Of a DNA stretch of 34,756 bases, positions 15,737 to 24,247 are shown piece after piece. A model generated the notes under the pieces. The model did no database searches and had not been told where the DNA came from. It saw nothing but the letters and a program-made list of their open reading frames with translations. The position numbers and the translations under genes are program-made. Each line of letters starts with the position of its first letter. Within the stretch, counting starts at the first letter, position 1. Source of the DNA: an uncultured Bacteroidota bacterium (GTDB lineage: Bacteria > Bacteroidota > Bacteroidia > Bacteroidales > SZUA-534); the NCBI GenBank assembly GCA_946186925.1, contig CAMHPA010000024.1, forward strand, positions 1-34,756, in the 5' to 3' direction.

Positions 15737-18100
15737 TCATGCCTCATTTTTATCCATTCCGTGTTCTTGCATGAACGATTGCAACTCGCTTGCCAGACGG
15801 TCGGCCAAATCTTTTTCGCGCATCTTGCTTATTGAGATTACTATCACGCGGTATGGTTCATCGTTTTTGTAAATAACCTTATAATATTCGATAGCATATG
15901 TGTCTTTTCCGAAAATGCTTCCCTGCATTTTGCGCTGGCCTTTTCCGCTGGATAATACTGTTGCCCAAAAATCTTTGAATTTCTCGCGAGATGCGTCGTC
16001 TTGTGCCACAATCGACACATAGGCCATTCCCTCAACACTTTCGTTGTTGATGCCATAAAACCGCATCATCTTCTTCGACATGTTCATAAGTTTGCCGTCG
16101 GTGTCTATTTCGGCAACCATCAGTCCGTTGTAGAAGGCCATCAGCTGAGAGTTGAGTGTGTCGTGACGCTTGGCAGCCTCTTCTTGTGTGGCTTGCATTT
16201 CCTCAAGGTTTTGGCGCATCTCCTCCTCATGTTGCGAAAGTTCATCGGCTTGCTCATTCGATTGCTCAAGCAGGTGGGCGTTGTGAATGTTGGTGTTGAC
16301 GCTTGACACTACAGAGGCTATGTTCTCACATAGTTTTTCTATGAATTCAATTTTGTACTGTTCAAAGTGGTTGTACGACACAAGTTCCATGATGCCGTAA
16401 ATCTCGTCGTTCACAATCATTGGCACAACCAGCAGATTGCGTGGTTTTTGTGCCTCTTTTTTGCCTTGCGTGAATGTTACGTAGCTCTCTGGAATGTCCT
16501 CCAGATATATGTATTTCTTCTCAGTTATGGTGCGTCCGAAGATGCCGTCCTTTTCTGTCACTTCGGCGTCGAGCATAATCTGTTTGCCGTAGGCAATGGC
16601 GGCTTTGTTTACAAATTTCACCTCATCGCTGTACTTGTCTTCGTTTTTGAAATAGATGGCGCCCTGCACAACGTCAACATATTTAAGTAGTTGCGATAGC
16701 AGATTTAGTGCAAAGTCCTCAATATTGTCGTTATCTTGGCGGATAATTTCTCCAAAGTTTGCCAGACCATGTGTAACCCAGTTTCGCTGGTCGTCAAGTA
16801 GTTTCTTTTTCTCCTCTTCTTTTTTGGCTTTGATAAGGCTGTTCTGCATGGTTATTAGAGAGGATCCGAGTGTATCGTCGTCGCTAAGCAGATGGTATTC
16901 GGCGTTGAGGTTGCCTTTTCCAATTTCACCCGCAAAATCGACCGATGCCTGCAAACTATCGAACAGCTTGTCAAGCGAAAGGTCGAGGTCGGTGATCTCG
17001 CTCTCAAGTTTCTTGCGTCCGTTGTCAGTTTTGTCGATGATGCCAAGCGACAGGCCGGCCAATTTATTATTGATGTTTACTATTGATTTTGAGATGTTTC
17101 GTGCCACCATCGAAATAACTATCGAGAGAATCACGAAGCCTGCCAGAATTAGTAATATCACATTGAAGAATGATTTGCTGGCTTCGGCGTAGGCCACTTT
17201 TATGGGTAATGTGGTGATCAGATCCCAATGGGTGTTGAGCAGAGGAATGAGTTTCATCACCCTGATGGTCGGTTTCTTGCCATGTGTGATAACCATTGTG
17301 TCGGCTATGGTGGCGCGCACAGAGTCAGCAACAAAGGTTTGTTGGGTTCCCACAAGATTTTGGTCGGGGTGGAAGATGAAGTTGCCGTCTTCAGCAATCA
17401 GATAAATCTGCTCTTCGGCATTGGTTTTGTAAACCGACACAGAATTCTGCACATATTCCAAGGAGAAATCGATGCCCACGACGCCAAGGAATTCGCCCCA
17501 AAGTGATATTGGCGCTATCACAGATGTGATGAGTACCGAGTCTTTTTTGTCGGCTTTGTAGCTGTAGAGGTAGGGGTTGAGCAGAGCCACGCTCATTGTC
17601 TCGCGTGGAATGGTGTAGTATGGTTTATCGTATGGGGGCATATTTGAATTCACTTCCACCTTGATCTCGTCGCCCTGACGGTAGAACGAGGGCGAATAGC
17701 TTCCTGTGGCGGTGGCGTCTTCGGCCAGTTCGCATTCCGCGTCGCGTGAGTCGATGGAGTTTGGCTCCCAAACTGACCATATCGACAGAATGTCGCTGTT
17801 GTCGGCAATCACATGGCGTAGCATTTTTGTGTAGGTCTGGCGGCGAACGCTCTCGTCGAGACTTTCGAACTCCTGCATTGTCTGGGCAAGCGATTCGACA
17901 ATCTTTGCTTTGCTTTCTATCAGGCCCTTAACTTTATTAGACAAGTCATATGACTTTTGCTGGAGGTCGGAGCCAATCATGTCTTTTGAGATGTTTCTTA
18001 CCTCAATGCCTACATATCCGAGTGATGCCAAATATACTAATAGTGATGCTCCCAAAAAGTAGAACATCATTTTTCTGTGTATGCGTTTCTTGAAGTTCAT
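15737..18100 (-). CDS. Transmembrane sensor: Cache-HAMP-GAF-coiled coil-PAS, no kinase
   Basis: A 787-residue protein. An N-terminal membrane helix (about 13-33) and a second one (about 310-332) flank a large periplasmic Cache-like domain with the typical VVGIDFSLEYVQ stretch. A HAMP-like linker follows (about 333-385), then a GAF domain (about 455-600), a glutamate-rich coiled coil with HEEEMRQNLEEMQATQEE (about 610-640) and a PAS domain (about 650-760). The chain stops 30 residues later, with no histidine kinase, GGDEF, PP2C or methyl-accepting domain. It is the paralogue of the gene 18 bases upstream and lies in the same operon. Output is unknown; acting as a heterodimer partner or as input to a separate kinase is inference. 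Confidence 0.82.
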   Translation of the reverse strand: MNFKKRIHRKMMFYFLGASLLVYLASLGYVGIEVRNISKDMIGSDLQQKSYDLSNKVKGLIESKAKIVESLAQTMQEFESLDESVRRQTYTKMLRHVIADNSDILSIWSVWEPNSIDSRDAECELAEDATATGSYSPSFYRQGDEIKVEVNSNMPPYDKPYYTIPRETMSVALLNPYLYSYKADKKDSVLITSVIAPISLWGEFLGVVGIDFSLEYVQNSVSVYKTNAEEQIYLIAEDGNFIFHPDQNLVGTQQTFVADSVRATIADTMVITHGKKPTIRVMKLIPLLNTHWDLITTLPIKVAYAEASKSFFNVILLILAGFVILSIVISMVARNISKSIVNINNKLAGLSLGIIDKTDNGRKKLESEITDLDLSLDKLFDSLQASVDFAGEIGKGNLNAEYHLLSDDDTLGSSLITMQNSLIKAKKEEEKKKLLDDQRNWVTHGLANFGEIIRQDNDNIEDFALNLLSQLLKYVDVVQGAIYFKNEDKYSDEVKFVNKAAIAYGKQIMLDAEVTEKDGIFGRTITEKKYIYLEDIPESYVTFTQGKKEAQKPRNLLVVPMIVNDEIYGIMELVSYNHFEQYKIEFIEKLCENIASVVSSVNTNIHNAHLLEQSNEQADELSQHEEEMRQNLEEMQATQEEAAKRHDTLNSQLMAFYNGLMVAEIDTDGKLMNMSKKMMRFYGINNESVEGMAYVSIVAQDDASREKFKDFWATVLSSGKGQRKMQGSIFGKDTYAIEYYKVIYKNDEPYRVIVISISKMREKDLADRLASELQSFMQEHGMDKNEA

Positions 18101-18118
18101 TGTCGTGAGTTTTAGGTG

Positions 18119-20830
18119 TTACGCTTTTTTGTTCAGAATATCAGCCAGTTCGGCGCCGGCGGAATCCCAAATAGATTTCATCGGCTTGAATAGGCCGGGA
18201 ATGGCTGTCAGATTTTTGTCCTCATCGATAAGTTTGATTATCGAATCAACCGCATCGTACATCTGTTTTATTCCCAAGTAGTTGAGCTTTGTTTTCAACG
18301 ATTTTGCTATTATTTTAAGGCTTTTGTAGTTGCGGTCTTTAACCAAGATGTCCATTTCGGCTATCTGCTCAGGAATTTGCACCTGATAGTGATTCAGTAT
18401 GTCATTTATTTTCGTCGCATCGTTTTTGTAAACCATGTTCAGATTTGTCAGGTCGATGAGTTGCGATTTTTCTTCAGTGTTTTTAACGTTGATTTTCTTT
18501 TTCAGTTTTTCGGGAATGACACCCTCCTGAACCATTTGTATTTGATTCTCAATTTCTTTCTGTTCGTTAATGATGCACCCGATAGCCATTACTTCGGCAA
18601 CATTGCCATCGGGGTCTAACACTGGCACGAATTGCTCTGACAACCATATCTCTTTTTTGCCGTTATGGAACAGCTCTTCGGTTTCCATGGTGTTGCCATT
18701 CAGCAGTTCCTGCCAGAATTTCTCATGCTTGATCTGCTCCTGCTCATCCATAATCAGTTCCGATTTGTGCCGTTTCCCTATCAGTTTCTCCCGCTTGGTG
18801 TTAACTAATGCGGCAAACTCGTCATTCACGTCGATGATGCGCTGGTTGGTGTCGTAGTGAATAGTTGGTAATACCGATCCGAAACCAGAGATCATAGTGG
18901 TCAGTTCCTCCTCTTTTTGTGTTGATTCCTCTTGTGTGGCTTGCATCTCCTCCATGTTCTGACGGATTTCCTCCTCCTGTTGCTCCAGAATCTCAGATTG
19001 CCGTTTCGATTTTTCGAGCAGTTGTGCCGTCTGACCGTTGATTTTCACTGTTGATATGGTAGACGCGATGTTTTCAGCCAGTTTTTCCACAAATGATATT
19101 TGGTAGGGTTGCAGAATTTTGAACGAGTAAATCTCGATAATGCCTGTCAATACTTTATTGTATAGCAACGGTACGATGAGTGCCGATTTAGGCAGTGCGT
19201 GTCCCAGTCCCGACCCTATTTTGTCAATATCCGGTGTGATGTCGCTTATGAAGATGGTCTCTTTTTCCAGATATGCGCGCCCGATCAGCCCGCGGCCAGG
19301 CTCCACAAAGCCGTTATTGAAGGTCTTTTCTTTGTCAAAACCGATGTGAGCCACGAGTTCAACTCCTTCGCGGTCGCCGGGCACCACGTAGAAGGCGCCC
19401 ATTTGTGCATCGAGGTAGAGTGTCAGGTTTTTTATGATTTCCTCGCTAAGGTTCTGCATGTTGTTGTTGTCGACGCGCAACACCTTGTTGAACAGGTTGA
19501 TGCCGTTTGATGCCCAGTTGAGTTGGCCCTCCTCTTCGCGACGTTGGTTTTCTTCTTCTTTAGCGTGGTCGAGGCTGTTTTTCATCTCAATAATGGCGTT
19601 TCCCAGTACATCCTTGTCGCTCAGCGGTGTGAATTTGTAGTCGGAGTTGCCGTTACCGATATTTTCGGCGAATTTGGTTACTTGCAGCAATCCGTTGACT
19701 ACTTTGTTCGATGAGTCTGCCATCTGTCCAAGTTCATCGTTGCTGTCGACATCCATTTTCAGGGCGTTGTCCACTTGCCCTAACGACAGTTTTTGTATAA
19801 TGTCGTTAACTTTTTTAATTGGTGTCACTATCTTGATTGACAGGGCGAAGATAATAATGGCCAGCAGAACGAGGCCAGTGAATATTACTTTGGACACAAA
19901 TGTCAGCGAGGCGGATATCTGCGCGTTTATTTCGTTGATTGATGAGGTGGCAATTAGTTTCCAGGTGTTGCCCAGATTGGCCGGGTCGACGGAGAGTGTG
20001 GAGCAGAAAATGCTGTCGTTGCCAAGTGCATCTTTAATAGTGAACAATTTTGAGTTTGCGGTGTCGGCTTTCGATATAACGGTGTCAATCTCTGCAAACT
20101 GCAGACCAATCAGGTCGGGGTTGTTGTAGTCCAAAATCATGTCGCCTTTTGAGAGTACTACAATAGATTTGTTCGATGCCGAGCAGATGGAGTCGATTTT
20201 CAGACGTAAGCTGTGGAGGTTCATATCGGCCCCCAAGGCACCTATGGGTTCGCCGTCTTTCACAATCGGCAAGACAATGGAAGCTTTCAGGTATTTTTTT
20301 GTGACTGACGCATCTTGCATAAATGTGACAGGTTCGCTTAGCAGAGCCTGATTTTGCGAGGTGGCGGCGTAGTACGGATCGTCAAGGTTGTCGGAGTCGT
20401 AATAGGCTACTGTGTTTTTGGTTTCAACGCCAAATGATGTGTTTTCCGATTTTATGATAAGCCGGCGGTCATTTTCGTCACTTGCGTAGCCGCCGTCGAC
20501 ACTTAACCACGACATGGCGAGCATAGGATCATTGCTGCAGAGTTTTTTGACCAGGCTGCGGTAGATGTTCTCGTTTTCAGAGTAGTCGCTGTCAAGGTTC
20601 GACTCAATGATCGATTTCAGGGTTAAAAGTTTCTTGTATTCGCCATCTGAAATGTTGGCGATGGTGGTCGAAATATCTTCGAGCAATGCGGCGTCGCGCC
20701 TTTCGGCCGTCTCAATTATCGTTGCGCGGAACTGATTGTTGATGATTCGTGCGGCAAAAAATATGACCACAAACACAGTGCCCAGCACTAATGCTAGTAC
20801 CCTGTAACTTAGGCGGATTCTGACTTTCAT
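18119..20830 (-). CDS. Transmembrane sensor with degenerate Hpt-like C-terminus
   Basis: A 903-residue paralogue of the downstream gene with the same order: membrane helix (about 10-30), periplasmic Cache-like domain, helix (about 305-330), HAMP, GAF (about 455-600), coiled coil (QQEEEIRQNMEEMQATQEE) and PAS/PAC (about 645-765). An extra C-terminal helical region (about 785-895) resembles a histidine phosphotransfer domain: DATKINDILNHY and PEQIAEMD, then IIAKSLKTKLNYLG. In true Hpt domains that last motif reads A-H-x-L-K-G; here the histidine position is K843. There is no kinase core. A structural, binding or inhibitory role is therefore more likely than phosphotransfer. Confidence 0.82.
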   Translation of the reverse strand: MKVRIRLSYRVLALVLGTVFVVIFFAARIINNQFRATIIETAERRDAALLEDISTTIANISDGEYKKLLTLKSIIESNLDSDYSENENIYRSLVKKLCSNDPMLAMSWLSVDGGYASDENDRRLIIKSENTSFGVETKNTVAYYDSDNLDDPYYAATSQNQALLSEPVTFMQDASVTKKYLKASIVLPIVKDGEPIGALGADMNLHSLRLKIDSICSASNKSIVVLSKGDMILDYNNPDLIGLQFAEIDTVISKADTANSKLFTIKDALGNDSIFCSTLSVDPANLGNTWKLIATSSINEINAQISASLTFVSKVIFTGLVLLAIIIFALSIKIVTPIKKVNDIIQKLSLGQVDNALKMDVDSNDELGQMADSSNKVVNGLLQVTKFAENIGNGNSDYKFTPLSDKDVLGNAIIEMKNSLDHAKEEENQRREEEGQLNWASNGINLFNKVLRVDNNNMQNLSEEIIKNLTLYLDAQMGAFYVVPGDREGVELVAHIGFDKEKTFNNGFVEPGRGLIGRAYLEKETIFISDITPDIDKIGSGLGHALPKSALIVPLLYNKVLTGIIEIYSFKILQPYQISFVEKLAENIASTISTVKINGQTAQLLEKSKRQSEILEQQEEEIRQNMEEMQATQEESTQKEEELTTMISGFGSVLPTIHYDTNQRIIDVNDEFAALVNTKREKLIGKRHKSELIMDEQEQIKHEKFWQELLNGNTMETEELFHNGKKEIWLSEQFVPVLDPDGNVAEVMAIGCIINEQKEIENQIQMVQEGVIPEKLKKKINVKNTEEKSQLIDLTNLNMVYKNDATKINDILNHYQVQIPEQIAEMDILVKDRNYKSLKIIAKSLKTKLNYLGIKQMYDAVDSIIKLIDEDKNLTAIPGLFKPMKSIWDSAGAELADILNKKA

Positions 20831-21132
20831 AAACTTCTATTTTGTCGTTACTCACAAAGGCGGAGGCATAATTTTCCCGTTGCCGGAGCCGCCGCCAAAC
20901 CAAAAAATAAATATCAACATTTTTTTCAAATGTGAAACTCTCTTTTTCGATTTTGTTTGAAAATTGTCTTTTCGCGGTTTTGTGGCCCTATGATGTTTTT
21001 TCAGACCGCCATCGGATACGTTGTTTCAGGCGGAGGACGCGCACGGTGCGAAACCACATTTTAACGGATGCGGCGCACCTCGTCCCTACAAAATTTTACT
21101 ACTTTTGCCGCCGAATTTAAAATCGATACAAA
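20831..21132. other. Divergent spacer between sensor operon and ychF
   Basis: About 300 bases with no gene. It contains a small odd palindrome CGCACGGTGCG (21040-21050) and a nearby arm CGTCCCTAC (about 21082) that can partly pair with GGAGGACG. A -7 box for ychF lies at 21100-21107. No clear promoter box for the sensor operon was found. Confidence 0.5.
21100..21107 (+). promoter_or_regulatory. Candidate -7 box of ychF
   Basis: TACTTTTG matches TAnnTTTG exactly and ends 25 bases before the ATG at 21133. A -33 box is not obvious. Confidence 0.45.
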
Positions 21133-22239
21133 ATGGGACTTCAATGTGGTATTGTAGGATTGCCAAATGTCGGCAAATCAACACTTTTCAACTGTCTGTC
21201 GAACGCCAAGGCGCAAGCGGCCAACTTTCCGTTCTGCACCATCGAGCCTAACCTGGGTGTCATCACCGTGCCCGATGAGCGACTGAACAAGCTTGCAGCC
21301 ATCGACAATCCGAAGCGCATCATCCCAACAACCATCGAGATTGTTGACATTGCCGGCCTTGTAAAGGGCGCCAGCAAAGGTGAGGGGCTTGGCAATAAAT
21401 TCTTGGCCAACATCCGCGAGACCGACGCCATAATCCACGTTCTGCGCTGCTTCGACAACAACAACATTGTCCGCGAGGGCGGCGCTCCGGTTGACCCGAT
21501 TGCCGACAAGGAAATTATCGACACCGAGCTGCAACTCAAAGACCTTGAGACAGTTGAGAGCCGAATCCAGAAGGTTGAGAAAATCGCCAAGGTGGGCAAC
21601 GACAAGAAGGCGCAGAAACAGCTCGAGCTGCTCACCCAATACCGCGAGGCGCTGATGAAAGGCCTTTCGGCTCGCACCGTTGAGGTTGACGCCGCAGTGA
21701 AAAAAGAGCTGCTCACCGACCTTAACCTGCTCACCGACAAGCCGGTGCTCTACGTCTGCAACGTCGACGAGGCATCGGTGAAAACCGGCAACGCCTACAC
21801 TGAAAAGGTGATGGAGGCTGTGAAGGGCGAGAACGCCGACGTGCTCATTATCGGCGCTGCCATTGAGGCCGACATTGCCGAACTCGAGAGCTACGACGAG
21901 CGCCAGATGTTCCTGAGCGACCTTGGTCTTGAGGAGCCGGGCGTGGCAAAACTCATCAAAGCCGCCTACAAACTGCTGAATCTCAAGACATATTTCACCA
22001 CTGGTCCCGACGAAACCCGCGCCTGGACGTTCAAAGCCGGAATGAAGGCACCGCAGTGCGCCGGCATCATCCATACCGATTTTGAGAAGGGATTCATCCG
22101 CGCCGAGGTTATCAAATACAATGATTATGTGACACTTGGCTCAGAATCGGCCTGCCGCGATGCCGGCAAAATCGGCATCGAGGGCAAGGACTATGAGCCC
22201 GAGGACGGCGACATTATGCACTTCCGCTTCAATGTGTAA
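21133..22239 (+). CDS. ychF: Redox-regulated ATPase YchF (Obg family)
   Basis: A 368-residue P-loop protein with G1 GLPNVGKST at 9-17, the DIAGLVKGAS switch II region and a C-terminal TGS domain (TGPDETRAW, MHFRFNV end). In place of the GTPase specificity motif NKxD it has NVDE in YVCNVDE, consistent with the ATP preference of this family. YchF/OLA1 proteins bind ribosomes and affect stress responses. Length and motifs are complete. Upstream is a divergent spacer; downstream, TTGAAGGA repeats separate it from the TatD-family gene. Confidence 0.97.
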   Translation: MGLQCGIVGLPNVGKSTLFNCLSNAKAQAANFPFCTIEPNLGVITVPDERLNKLAAIDNPKRIIPTTIEIVDIAGLVKGASKGEGLGNKFLANIRETDAIIHVLRCFDNNNIVREGGAPVDPIADKEIIDTELQLKDLETVESRIQKVEKIAKVGNDKKAQKQLELLTQYREALMKGLSARTVEVDAAVKKELLTDLNLLTDKPVLYVCNVDEASVKTGNAYTEKVMEAVKGENADVLIIGAAIEADIAELESYDERQMFLSDLGLEEPGVAKLIKAAYKLLNLKTYFTTGPDETRAWTFKAGMKAPQCAGIIHTDFEKGFIRAEVIKYNDYVTLGSESACRDAGKIGIEGKDYEPEDGDIMHFRFNV

Positions 22240-22272
22240 GGATTGAAGGATTGAATAATTGAAGGATTGAAT
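22240..22272 (+). repeat. TTGAAGGA-family post-stop repeat after ychF
   Basis: Starting on the base after the ychF stop, GGATTGAA and TTGAATAA phrases repeat. The stretch includes the 19-mer GAATAATTGAAGGATTGAA (22253-22271) that is identical to the one after priA. Confidence 0.75.
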
Positions 22273-22344
22273 CAAAATTCGGGGGTTCTATCCATAAACG
22301 TTTGATTCATTACTCTTTATACTTTACACTTTACTCAAGACACA

Positions 22345-23112
22345 ATGGACTTCATCGACACACACTCGCACCTCTACGCCGAGGAGTTTGACGCTGACCG
22401 CGATGAGGCCGTCAAACGGTGCTTTGAGGCTGGAGTGAACAGGCTTATTCTGCCCGACATCGACGCCACTTCGCGCCAAGCGATGCTCGACTTGGCCGCT
22501 GCCTACCCGAAAAACTTTTTCCCTTGCGCCGGGCTGCATCCAACATCGGTCAATGGGAATTACAAGGCTGCTTTAGGCGAGGTTGAGGCAATGCTGGCAA
22601 AGGGCGGTTTTTGCGCTGTTGGCGAGATTGGAATCGACCTCTATTGGGACCAAACCTTTGAGCGCGAGCAGTTCGATGCTTTTGCCGTGCAGGTGCGCTG
22701 GGCCAAAGAGTTGGGGCTGCCAGTGATTATCCACATCCGCAACGCCATCGAGAAGACCATTGCGGCACTCGAACCTCTTGCCGACAGTCGTTTGCGCGGA
22801 GTTTTCCATTGCTTTTCAGGGACTGTTGAGCAGGCGCGTCAAGCCATCGATATGGGTTTTATGCTCGGTATCGGCGGTGTGCTGACATTCAAAAAGTCGG
22901 ATTTGCCGACAGTTGTCGAACATGTTGATATTCAGCACCTTATTTTAGAAACCGACTGCCCGTATCTGGCGCCGGTACCGCATCGCGGACAACGCAACGA
23001 GAGCAGTTTCCTACCGTTTGTGGCTCAAAAACTGGCTGATATAAAGCAAATTAGCATTGAAGAGGTTGCCGCTCGGACAACAGCAAATGCCGAAAAATTA
23101 TTTGGCATATAG
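22345..23112 (+). CDS. TatD family metal-dependent hydrolase
   Basis: A 255-residue TIM-barrel amidohydrolase. Metal ligands are the THSH motif (H7, H9), E94 in GEIGID, H130 (VIIHIR), H155 (FHCFSG) and D204 (ETDCPYL). The family includes 3'-5' DNA exonucleases and D-aminoacyl-tRNA deacylase-like activities. The ligand set is complete, so it should be active. Its stop is 15 bases from the convergent stop of the glycosyltransferase gene. Confidence 0.93.
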   Translation: MDFIDTHSHLYAEEFDADRDEAVKRCFEAGVNRLILPDIDATSRQAMLDLAAAYPKNFFPCAGLHPTSVNGNYKAALGEVEAMLAKGGFCAVGEIGIDLYWDQTFEREQFDAFAVQVRWAKELGLPVIIHIRNAIEKTIAALEPLADSRLRGVFHCFSGTVEQARQAIDMGFMLGIGGVLTFKKSDLPTVVEHVDIQHLILETDCPYLAPVPHRGQRNESSFLPFVAQKLADIKQISIEEVAARTTANAEKLFGI

Positions 23113-23127
23113 TGGTGAGGGAAAAGA

Positions 23128-24237
23128 TTACAGACTTGTTGCCATCATTTCATACTGCTCGCGCAACTTCGGCTCAATCACCGCTTGCGTGTAGTTCGAT
23201 TTTATGCGCTCGTAAACAAATTGGCTCAACTCATTGAAACTGCCGTCGGACAGGATTTCAAGCACGCGGTCGGCATAGGCTTGCGCCGATAATTCATTGA
23301 CAATCAGGCGGTCGTTGCCGACAACAGTGCGACTGAATCCCTGCGGACTCGAAACGGGCACCACACCGCAACTCATTGATTCGGTAATGGAATTCGATTG
23401 CCCCTCGCGCGCAAGCGTTGACGGATAAATCAGGAAATGCTTGTCGAGCAGAATGTTACGAATGCCAATGCGAGCGTAGCCCGAAATGAACGTGTAGGTG
23501 CCAGGCTTGAGCGTCTGTTCCATTTGGCGAATCACCTCGCTCACGTATCCGTGCTGCCCTTTTCCAATGATTGTCAGCGAGATATCCGTTTTTTTCTGCA
23601 AAATGGCTGCGGCCTCGACAATCAGTTTCACGTTCTTCTGCGGCTCAATGCGGCCGAAATATATCAGATTAACCACGTTTTCAGGCTTTTGCGGCAATGC
23701 TGACAGCAGATAACTTGCCTCAACGAAATTCGGATAGTAGAAGATTGGCGTGTCGGAAATCGACTTCAAAAGCGGCTCATTCTCAACGCCTTGCGAGAAA
23801 ATCACCTTCGCTTTGCGGACAATTCGCGCAAAGCATAACCGATAAATGGCCGAGCCACTATTGTGATACGCTTCGGCACCGCCGCCGCGCATTTCGTATA
23901 TAATCTTGTAACCCAACAAGTTGGCGGCTTCAACCAAAATGTATTCAAAAAAGATTGTCGGACCGTAAAACCCCGAAATGTGCACTATCGCTTTGCGCGA
24001 GCCGAACAAAAGCAAGCCAAGAAACGCGCCAACCCCGATTGCGGCACGGAACGGATAGGTTATCAGTTTTACAAATTGCGAAGCCGTAAGCCTGCAGCGC
24101 AACTTTCTGACAATCCGCACTTTAAAGCCAAATTGGCGCAGCATATCGACGGTGCGTTTGTTGCCCACCTCGCCGCCGCCGTAGTAGGGCTCAACGCCAT
24201 TCGGCAGCGACCCGAAAAAGTAAACCGTCAGTGCCAT
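23128..24237 (-). CDS. GT4-type glycosyltransferase
   Basis: A 369-residue GT-B enzyme. The start at 24237 (MALTVYFFGSLPNGVEPYYGGGE) is chosen because it begins the fold and lies 10 bases after the epimerase stop. A longer in-frame extension would be arginine/cysteine-rich nonsense overlapping the epimerase gene. Family features are the glycine-rich N-terminal loop (YYGGGEVGNK), the linker-beta motif LIYFGRIEPQKN and the E-x7-E motif (E278 and E286, EGQSNSITE). It likely adds a sugar to a surface polysaccharide, using a nucleotide sugar made by the neighbouring genes. Donor and acceptor are not deducible. Confidence 0.88.
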   Translation of the reverse strand: MALTVYFFGSLPNGVEPYYGGGEVGNKRTVDMLRQFGFKVRIVRKLRCRLTASQFVKLITYPFRAAIGVGAFLGLLLFGSRKAIVHISGFYGPTIFFEYILVEAANLLGYKIIYEMRGGGAEAYHNSGSAIYRLCFARIVRKAKVIFSQGVENEPLLKSISDTPIFYYPNFVEASYLLSALPQKPENVVNLIYFGRIEPQKNVKLIVEAAAILQKKTDISLTIIGKGQHGYVSEVIRQMEQTLKPGTYTFISGYARIGIRNILLDKHFLIYPSTLAREGQSNSITESMSCGVVPVSSPQGFSRTVVGNDRLIVNELSAQAYADRVLEILSDGSFNELSQFVYERIKSNYTQAVIEPKLREQYEMMATSL

Positions 24238-24247
24238 AGTTCCGAAG

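Noticed and set aside
18119-20830. Annotation of the sensors as histidine kinases or methyl-accepting chemotaxis proteins
   Set aside because: No H-box, N/G-boxes or HATPase region is visible, and the coiled coil is too short and lacks the MCP hairpin-tip signature.
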